From: Betaproteobacteria bacterium
GTDB lineage: Bacteria; Pseudomonadota; Gammaproteobacteria; Burkholderiales; SG8-39
DNA length: 12,111 nt
Direction of reading: 5' to 3'
NCBI GenBank assembly: GCA_029858545.1
Contig: JAOUFA010000072.1
Span: 1 to 12,111 of the forward strand
The notes under the pieces: generated by a model
Seen by the model: only the letters and a program-made list of their open reading frames with translations
Told to the model about the DNA's origin: nothing
Databases searched by the model: none
Made by a program: the position numbers and the translations under genes
Part shown: piece after piece, positions 6,718-12,111 of the stretch
Layout of the letters: each line of letters opens with the position of its first letter
How positions within the stretch are numbered: the stretch's first letter is position 1

Positions 6718-8376
6718 CTAGTCCCAGTCCCGGCCCAGTGCCCTTGCAAGTTTGCCGTGCGCGGTGAAGCGCGCGACGAAATCGCTCTCGCGGCGTGCTC
6801 CCTTCGCGCGGATCACTTCAACGAGTGAGCGTTTTTCCGCGGTGCTCCAGTCCGCGGCAGCCTCCAGCGCGACCACGAGCGGCGCCCAGCACAGCCATGC
6901 GCGACGTTCGTCGGCGCTGAATCCGTTCAGCGTGCGCAGGCCGGTGATCGCCATCGCCTCGCGATGGCACTCCCGCATACCCTGTGCGCGACTGCGAGCC
7001 GAGCGCCGCGTAATGGCCCGCGCGACACCGGCGCCGATCGCGGCGAGCGGCGGCGTTGGGGCGGGGCGCGACGGGTCGAAGTGGTAGAACATCGGCCACG
7101 CCGCGAGCTTGCGCAGCGTCCCCGGCGCGGAGCGGTGAGCGGGGTTCGCCCGGCTGCGCGCGAGTTCCTCGCGCAGGATGCGCCGCGCGGCGCCCGCGCG
7201 CGGCCGGAATCCGAGCTTGTAGTAGAACCACCAGGCGCCCGAGGCGATTCCCTCCGGGTTCTGGTGCCCGAGTTGGTAGGGTTCGAGACTGAAGGAATTC
7301 GTGCCGAACAGCCAATGCGACATCGCCAGCAGGCGCGCGAAGTTCCAGGCGGCCTCGGCACCCCGGAAGGTCGAAAACGTATTGAATGCGATCGCCGCGG
7401 AGCCGCCGACCAGATCGAGTTGGCCGTAACCGATGGGAATTCCGTTTTGCAGCGTCAGGTATCCGTACAGGGCGGGGATCAGTGCGCGGCGCTCGGGCAC
7501 GACGCCGTTCACCATGAAGCCCGCGCCGTTTTCGTCGTCGACGATACGCACGTCGCGCTCGTCTCCGTACGCGAAACCGTCGAGGTCGCGCGATCGCGTC
7601 ACCATCACGCCGCGCGCGAGGTCGATCAGGCGTCGCCCTTCACGGCGTGGCAGGTCGTGCACCGCGCGCGGCGCACGCGCGATCTCCGTGCGCAGAGCGG
7701 GTCGCGCGCGGCGCAGCGCCGCCGTCCGGAACGCGAGCGGCGCGGCGCGGTAGCGGGCGAGCGTGCGCGTGGGCGTATCGGGACCGGGCTCGAGGACATA
7801 CGCTGCGTCGATCGCGTCGGCGAATGTCTCGCGGGTCATCGAATTACCCGGCATCGCTTGGACTTGACGCACGAGGAATAGCGCGTCGGTTTCGCCCGCT
7901 GCGCGCAGACGGTCGAGCGCCGCATAGGTCGGTATGCGGCTCTCCTTCAGCCATGTCGCCTCGCCCGGGGTCACCAGCAGACCCAGCGCGGCGCGAATTC
8001 TTTCCACCGGCTCCGGGTCGCTGCGGTCAAGTTTCAGGCGGTCGGGCCAACGGCTCGCCAGCCACTGCGCGGTGGGCCAGAAGAAACGGTAGTGGATGAG
8101 CGTTCCGGCGATGCCGGTGTCGGCAAGCGCCGCGCGTTGGCGGCGCAGGTCGGCGCGTCGATGAAACCCCGCGAGCATTCGCTCGACCAGTGTAAGCAGC
8201 GCGGCATCGTCGGGATAGGCGCGCAGGAAGCACAGGACCTCGTGCAGGCGGACGACTGCCGCGGCGCTGGGGAGCAGCACGCGCTCGAGAGATTCGAGCA
8301 GTTCGCGCTTGCATGCGGCGCATCCGTCGCCGTATTGGTTTTTTGCCTGTTCCAGCGCAGTGAGGGGGGCCGCCAC
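6718..8376 (-). CDS. Unassigned conserved-looking protein with a GNAT-like segment
   Basis: I do not recognise a named family for this 552-residue protein. It has no signal peptide and no clear membrane segment, so it is probably cytoplasmic. Residues 1-250 look mostly helical and contain an isolated CAAC pair (C19, C22). Residues about 300-392 resemble the second half of a GNAT acyltransferase: strand YGYLTLQNGIPIGYGQ (304-319), then AIAFNTFSTFRGAEAAWNFA (328-347) and a helix. EPYQLGHQNPEGIASGAW (365-382) follows, ending with YYKLGFRPR (385-393), a usual GNAT C-terminal motif. The tail (394-552) is basic and helical. Conservation-type residues cluster in 290-392, suggesting an active or binding site. 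The classic acetyl-CoA loop (R/QxxGxG/A) is not obvious. The GTG start has AGGT 5 nt upstream. The gene stands alone, divergent from the TRAP protein and convergent with the RND operon. Coding status is very likely; function is unknown. Confidence 0.85.
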   Translation of the reverse strand: MAAPLTALEQAKNQYGDGCAACKRELLESLERVLLPSAAAVVRLHEVLCFLRAYPDDAALLTLVERMLAGFHRRADLRRQRAALADTGIAGTLIHYRFFWPTAQWLASRWPDRLKLDRSDPEPVERIRAALGLLVTPGEATWLKESRIPTYAALDRLRAAGETDALFLVRQVQAMPGNSMTRETFADAIDAAYVLEPGPDTPTRTLARYRAAPLAFRTAALRRARPALRTEIARAPRAVHDLPRREGRRLIDLARGVMVTRSRDLDGFAYGDERDVRIVDDENGAGFMVNGVVPERRALIPALYGYLTLQNGIPIGYGQLDLVGGSAAIAFNTFSTFRGAEAAWNFARLLAMSHWLFGTNSFSLEPYQLGHQNPEGIASGAWWFYYKLGFRPRAGAARRILREELARSRANPAHRSAPGTLRKLAAWPMFYHFDPSRPAPTPPLAAIGAGVARAITRRSARSRAQGMRECHREAMAITGLRTLNGFSADERRAWLCWAPLVVALEAAADWSTAEKRSLVEVIRAKGARRESDFVARFTAHGKLARALGRDWD

Positions 8377-8381
8377 GATTG

Positions 8382-8385
8382 ACCT
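8382..8385 (-). promoter_or_regulatory. Ribosome binding site supporting the GTG start of the GNAT-like gene
   Basis: On the minus strand AGGT lies 5 nt before the GTG at 8376-8374. It is short but well placed, and no ATG is available near this end of the frame. Confidence 0.4.
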
Positions 8386-8400
8386 GGGTTTGCGCGGGGC

Positions 8401-8409
8401 ATCCTAGCA
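8401..8409 (-). promoter_or_regulatory. Possible extended -10 promoter of the GNAT-like gene
   Basis: Read on the minus strand this is TGCTAGGAT, a TGn extended -10 box, about 24 nt before the GTG start. No recognisable -35 box is found at 16-18 nt. The same nonamer occurs ahead of the RND adaptor. Confidence 0.3.
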
Positions 8410-8481
8410 TGACAGGGGCGCGTTCCGCGCGCGACCCCAGGCCCCAGGCTCTGCGATGCGGCGGCGCAACACGCCCGGCGA

Positions 8482-8510
8482 TTGCGGCGCCTGCGGCCGC
8501 GCATTACACT
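8482..8510 (+). promoter_or_regulatory. Sigma70-like promoter of the TRAP binding protein gene
   Basis: The -35 box TTGCGG (8482-8487) and -10 box TACACT (8505-8510) are separated by exactly 17 nt. Transcription would begin around 8517, giving a leader of about 45 nt that is A-rich and holds the strong ribosome binding site. Confidence 0.5.
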
Positions 8511-8550
8511 CAAATCCGCTTTGCGACAAAAAAGAACCATATGAACCCAC

Positions 8551-8558
8551 AGGAGGAG
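8551..8558 (+). promoter_or_regulatory. Strong ribosome binding site of the TRAP binding protein gene
   Basis: AGGAGGAG with GGAGG ending 5 nt before the ATG at 8562. It decides that start over the upstream in-frame ATG at 8541 and earlier alternatives, and gives a normal signal peptide. Confidence 0.8.
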
Positions 8559-8561
8559 AAG

Positions 8562-9656
8562 ATGACGAACCGCCGGACTTCCACCCATGCATCGAATCGG
8601 GTGCTCTCGCTGCTTGCCGGTACCGTGCTGTTCGCGCTGTCCGCGCAGACCGGCGCGCAACAGACTATCAATCTCACGGCCATCGACGGCTACCCGCCGC
8701 GCGCGCTTTGGATCAAGGAGTTCATCGAGTTCTACATCCCCGAAGTCGACAAACGGCTCGCCAAGGACAATAAGTACAAGATCCGCTGGAACCAGGCCTG
8801 GGGCGGGCAGATCGTCAAGCCCCAGGGCGTGCTCGAAGGATTGCAGAAGGGGCTGGGCGACATCGGCATTGTCACCACCGCAATTTACGGCGACAAGATG
8901 AAGGTCATGTCGGTCGCCTATGCCACGCCGTTCACCACCACCGACCCGCTGCTGGTGGCGCGCACCGTCGATGCGATGGCGGAGAAATTTCCGGGGATCA
9001 AGAAGACCTTCGCGTCCTACAATCAGGTGTTCCTGTCCGCGCAGGCGGTCCTGGACAGCTACCAGATGTTTACCAAGGCCGAGGCGAAAGCGATCCAGGA
9101 TTTCAAGGGGATGAAGATCGCCAGCGCCGGCTTCAACCTGCGCTATCTGGCTCCGGCCGGTGCGGTCGGCGTGGCAGGCAGCCTGAACAACTACTACAAC
9201 ATGATTCAGACCGGTGTGGTCGACGGCTGCATGCTGTGGCCGGAAGCCGCGGCGACCTTCAAGCTCGCCGAGGTGGCGCCTTACATGATGCGCGCCGACA
9301 TCGGATCCGTGAACACCAAGGTGGTGACGGTGAACGCGGACACCTGGAAGCGGTTGCCGCCGGAGGTGCAGACCGTGCTGAAGGAGGTGGCGGTCGCCTA
9401 TCGCGATCTTCTCGCCAAGCTGTCGAACGATCTCGGTGCTTCGAGTGTCGCGGCGTATACGAAGGCGGGCGGAAAGGTCTTCGATTTGTCGCGCGCAGAC
9501 CGAACCAAATGGGCGCATTCGCTGCCCAATATCGCCAAGGAATGGGCCGAGGGGCTCGACAAGGAAGGGCTCGACGGAACCGCGATGCTCAAGTTCTACA
9601 TGGATGCGATGCGTGCGGCAAAGCAGCCGATGGAACGGCAGTGGGACCGCGAGTAG
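8562..9656 (+). CDS. TRAP transporter periplasmic solute-binding protein (DctP family)
   Basis: A 364-residue secreted protein that should capture an organic acid in the periplasm for a TRAP-type, ion-driven transporter. A signal peptide spans about residues 1-32 (SLLAGTVLFALSAQTGA, cleavage probably before QQT). The mature part has the family order: an N-terminal GYPPRALWIKEFIEF helix (43-57), the WNQAWGGQIVKPQG loop (77-90), LGDIGIVTT (98-106), FKGMKIASAG (181-190) and MIQTGVVDGCMLWPEA (214-229). In many DctP proteins the KI pair is followed by an Arg that binds the ligand carboxylate; here A187 follows and R194 is the nearest Arg, so ligand binding may differ. No DctQ/DctM membrane genes are adjacent, so it is an orphan binding protein, common in Burkholderiales. 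Transcribed from the promoter at 8482-8510 and convergent with the amidase (79 bp between stops). Ligand unknown. Confidence 0.92.
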   Translation: MTNRRTSTHASNRVLSLLAGTVLFALSAQTGAQQTINLTAIDGYPPRALWIKEFIEFYIPEVDKRLAKDNKYKIRWNQAWGGQIVKPQGVLEGLQKGLGDIGIVTTAIYGDKMKVMSVAYATPFTTTDPLLVARTVDAMAEKFPGIKKTFASYNQVFLSAQAVLDSYQMFTKAEAKAIQDFKGMKIASAGFNLRYLAPAGAVGVAGSLNNYYNMIQTGVVDGCMLWPEAAATFKLAEVAPYMMRADIGSVNTKVVTVNADTWKRLPPEVQTVLKEVAVAYRDLLAKLSNDLGASSVAAYTKAGGKVFDLSRADRTKWAHSLPNIAKEWAEGLDKEGLDGTAMLKFYMDAMRAAKQPMERQWDRE

Positions 9657-9735
9657 CGCGGCGCGCGCGGAGCGTCTGAAGCCGGCGCGCCTGCGGCGGG
9701 CGCGACGCGAGAACGGCCACTCACGGTCGGCGAAC

Positions 9736-12105
9736 TCAGTCCGGGAGCGGGCCGAAATCGGGCGGCGGCACGCGCCGATGCGAGGCCGCCTCGTAGCTCG
9801 AGGCGATCTGCAATAGCTGGTCCTCCCGGCCCGGCTCGGCGCGAAATACCAGCGAGTAGGGCAGGCCCGGCGCGGCAAGCGGGGTAGGCTGGTCCGAAGG
9901 TCGCGAGACGTATTTCGTGCCCTCGGCGTTGAGCGTGAGCACCGGGTCGAAGACGGTGGTGACGTAACCGGCCGGCACCAGTATCTCGGTCAGACCCGCG
10001 TTCGGCCCGTACAGGCTCTCGGGGCGCAGATTGTGGGCAATGTCGTACTGATGCGCGCCGCCGATGAGTCCTGGCGGCCAGGGCGTGTGCAGGCGGACCA
10101 GCGCGTCGAGCCTGTTCTCGAGGATCACCATCATGTCGACGCGGCGCAGCAATTCGCGCAGCATGATGCGCTCGTTGACGCCCTGGCGGCCATCGAGGCG
10201 GTTGCGCGGATCGACGGTCTCCTGCCAGTTCCTGAACGCGGCGCGCTGATCGTCGCCCCAGAATTTCGAGCGCGCATTGAGCGCCTCCCAGCCGTCCAGC
10301 GTTTCGCGCAGTCCCGCCGCGTGCCAGTCGGCGGCGCGGCGCGACAGATACTGGCTGATATGGAAGCGGAAGGTATTCGCCAGTTGCTGCTGCTGGATGG
10401 TGGCGATATCGAAATTGGCCGGCGGCGCGATGCGCCCCTCGGCCAGTTCCACCAGATAGTCGATCGGCTTCATCCGGCCGCTGCCGAAGACCTTGCCGGG
10501 CAGGAATTCGGTCGGCTCGATCGCCGCCGCGAATTCCCGGAATAGCGGCGTGCCATCGCTTGCCAGGCGAAACAGGAGTTCGGGCATGAACACCGGTACG
10601 AGGCGCGTCAGCGCACGGCGGAAATCGACGCTCATCGGCTCGATTTCGGGGTCGGGCGTCCATAGCGGGTCGCCCGATTCGACCAGCGTCGCACCGAGCT
10701 GCCCACCGAGGACGTTCTTGATCTCCGCCGCCGCGGCGAGAACAATCGGCTGCTCGGTCCGGGATCCCTTCGGATAGACCATCGACTCGCGGATCACGCC
10801 GAGGCGTATCCCTTTGAGCGCGGCCTTGCGCACCGCCACGCGCACGTGGCTGGCATAGGGCGTCGCGAGTACCGAGGAGCGTGGCACGGTCGTGTACGGA
10901 TCGCGCGGATCGTAGTAGCCGTTGGCGGGATCTTTCAATGCGTCGAGCACTCTGGCGCAATCGGCCAGGCTGCGCGCGAGAATTCCGGTGCGATCGCAAT
11001 AGATGTCGGCGCCGATCGCGCCACCGTCGAAGCCGATCATCGCCTTGTGCGGCAGAATCAGTGCCACCGCATTGTGGTTGGCCGGACCCCGGCATGAAGC
11101 GCGCGTTTCCTCGCCGAGGCTGGCCATCACCAGATTGGCGCTCACCGATACGCCCGAGCCTGAACTGGAGCCGAGCGAGGCGGCGCGCGTCGTGTCGTAG
11201 GGATTGGCCGGATTGCCGCTCCAGCTGCTGCGCTGATAACCGAGCGTCGAGGGAAGGACCTTGTCCGGTTTGTGGCGGCCGCCCGGGTCGCCCGCGCGGC
11301 CGTTGTATTCGGTGCTCACCGCCTTGGCGAAGATGATCGCGCCTTTCTTGCGCAACTGCTCGACCAGCACATGGTCGCGCGCCGGGAAATCGATGTCGTA
11401 GCGGGCGTCGCCGCCGCCGGTCGAGCGCATGTCCTTCGTGTCGAACGGATCCTTGAACGAGAACACCACGCCGTACATCGGCATCTTTTGCAGATCGGGG
11501 TTGCGGCCGTACCGGGCATCGAGTTCGGCAGCGCGCTCCAGCGCGTCGGGTTGGCGGCGGAACATCTCGCAGGCGGGCGGCGCGCCGGCGGGCAGCGGCC
11601 CCAGCGAGGGATGCCGGTCGAATTCGCCCCGGCAGGTGACCGAGCGCTCGCCGCGGATATTGAGCGTCGCGAGCGCATTCAACTGGCCGGCCCTCGGAAT
11701 GCCGGCGATCATGCCGAATTGCTGCGGTACCGACGGGTCCGACGCGGTCATCTCCATCCGGCCGAATTCGAGCGGCGGTCCCTTGTACTTGTCGAGATCG
11801 GGCAGCACCGCGTCGGCGCGCAACGTGCGGCTCGGAAAGCGCAGCGCAGAGCCCGCGCGCACCGCGCCGGGCAGCGCGGCAATCGGCTCGCCGTCCGCTG
11901 TGACCAGCATGCTGGCGACACCGTTATAGGCACGTACCCGCGCGATGTATTGTTCGACGATTTCAACCACGGTAATCCTGCCAGACTTGATCGCCGCGTG
12001 CAGTTCGGCGATCGTCGCTTCTTCGACACGAAACGGCTTGCCGCGTCGCGCGGATCGTTTGGTGGCGCTCTCGCCCATGGTCCGGTCAGCGCTGCGCTTC
12101 TTCAT
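9736..12105 (-). CDS. Very large amidase-signature (AS) family hydrolase
   Basis: A 789-residue protein of the Ser-cisSer-Lys hydrolase family, whose members are usually about 450-550 residues. The Lys is K218 in VVFSFKDPFDTKD (213-225). The Ser-rich loop LGSSSGSG (311-318) supplies the cis-Ser (S313 by spacing, or S314). S337 in EETRASCRGPA (332-342) is the presumed nucleophile, 24 residues after S313 as in FAAH. The normal GGS or SGS before the nucleophile is RAS here. The C-terminus has TEILVPAGYVTTV (706-718) and the closing IASSYEAASHRRVPPP, both AS-typical. Extra length lies at residues about 75-205 and 395-690. No signal peptide is seen. The chosen ATG is six bases from the window edge and the frame stays open to the edge, so the true start may be further upstream; M10 (12078) is another option. 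It probably hydrolyses an amide or related bond, but a non-catalytic role is possible. Substrate unknown. Confidence 0.87.
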   Translation of the reverse strand: MKKRSADRTMGESATKRSARRGKPFRVEEATIAELHAAIKSGRITVVEIVEQYIARVRAYNGVASMLVTADGEPIAALPGAVRAGSALRFPSRTLRADAVLPDLDKYKGPPLEFGRMEMTASDPSVPQQFGMIAGIPRAGQLNALATLNIRGERSVTCRGEFDRHPSLGPLPAGAPPACEMFRRQPDALERAAELDARYGRNPDLQKMPMYGVVFSFKDPFDTKDMRSTGGGDARYDIDFPARDHVLVEQLRKKGAIIFAKAVSTEYNGRAGDPGGRHKPDKVLPSTLGYQRSSWSGNPANPYDTTRAASLGSSSGSGVSVSANLVMASLGEETRASCRGPANHNAVALILPHKAMIGFDGGAIGADIYCDRTGILARSLADCARVLDALKDPANGYYDPRDPYTTVPRSSVLATPYASHVRVAVRKAALKGIRLGVIRESMVYPKGSRTEQPIVLAAAAEIKNVLGGQLGATLVESGDPLWTPDPEIEPMSVDFRRALTRLVPVFMPELLFRLASDGTPLFREFAAAIEPTEFLPGKVFGSGRMKPIDYLVELAEGRIAPPANFDIATIQQQQLANTFRFHISQYLSRRAADWHAAGLRETLDGWEALNARSKFWGDDQRAAFRNWQETVDPRNRLDGRQGVNERIMLRELLRRVDMMVILENRLDALVRLHTPWPPGLIGGAHQYDIAHNLRPESLYGPNAGLTEILVPAGYVTTVFDPVLTLNAEGTKYVSRPSDQPTPLAAPGLPYSLVFRAEPGREDQLLQIASSYEAASHRRVPPPDFGPLPD

Positions 12106-12111
12106 CTCATT

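Noticed and set aside
3330..6749. Open minus-strand frame of 1139 codons opposite the RND permease.
   Set aside because: The composition is dominated by Arg, His, Asp and Glu, with no domain; it mirrors the codon bias of the permease gene.
9657..9735. Gap between the converging TRAP and amidase genes, searched for a terminator.
   Set aside because: It is very GC-rich with scattered GCGC strings but no clear hairpin plus T-tract.
8034..9878. Open minus-strand frame of 614 codons opposite the TRAP binding protein.
   Set aside because: The plus-strand TRAP protein has a promoter, RBS, signal peptide and family motifs; the opposite frame has none and would also overlap the GNAT-like gene in another frame.

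Overview
The window is GC-rich chromosomal DNA that looks like a betaproteobacterium of the Burkholderiales/Rhodocyclales kind. This is inferred from gene content (Rieske oxygenase, TRAP binding protein, large amidase, RND pump), strong GC bias at third codon positions and TGCTAGGAT-type extended -10 motifs. The species cannot be named. No tRNA, rRNA, CRISPR array, insertion sequence or phage gene is visible. All seven genes are protein-coding; the shikimate dehydrogenase-like gene runs off the left edge, and the amidase begins six bases from the right edge.

Left third (1-2286): a probable aromatic or alicyclic acid oxidation module. On the minus strand lies a phthalate-type Rieske oxygenase alpha subunit, followed 81 bp later by a shikimate dehydrogenase (AroE)-like gene that starts at GTG and leaves the window after 124 codons. 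Diverging from them on the plus strand is a small Rieske-type [2Fe-2S] ferredoxin that could feed electrons to the oxygenase. The 213-bp gap between the two directions holds a minus-strand sigma70-like promoter. Overlapping it is a cluster of three GGAAC half-sites (1829-1853), a good candidate operator of IclR type. No regulator or ferredoxin reductase gene lies in the window.

Middle (2437-6578): a two-gene RND efflux operon on the plus strand, a periplasmic adaptor (membrane fusion protein) and an inner-membrane RND permease overlapping by ATGA. No outer-membrane channel is present.

Right half (6718-12105): a conserved-looking but unassigned 552-residue protein on the minus strand, with a GNAT-like segment in its centre. 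It diverges from a TRAP-type periplasmic solute-binding protein with a clear promoter and a strong ribosome binding site. Converging on the latter is an unusually large (789 aa) amidase-signature protein with an atypical catalytic loop.

As inference, the set fits a catabolic neighbourhood: capture of an organic acid (TRAP), hydrolysis of an amide (amidase), ring oxidation (Rieske oxygenase plus ferredoxin), a following dehydrogenation (AroE-like) and export of toxic compounds (RND). Only the oxygenase/AroE pair and the adaptor/permease pair have operon-like spacing, so the wider link is a guess. The most notable points are the altered substrate pocket of the AroE-like protein, the GGAAC operator, the unassigned GNAT-like protein and the divergent giant amidase.
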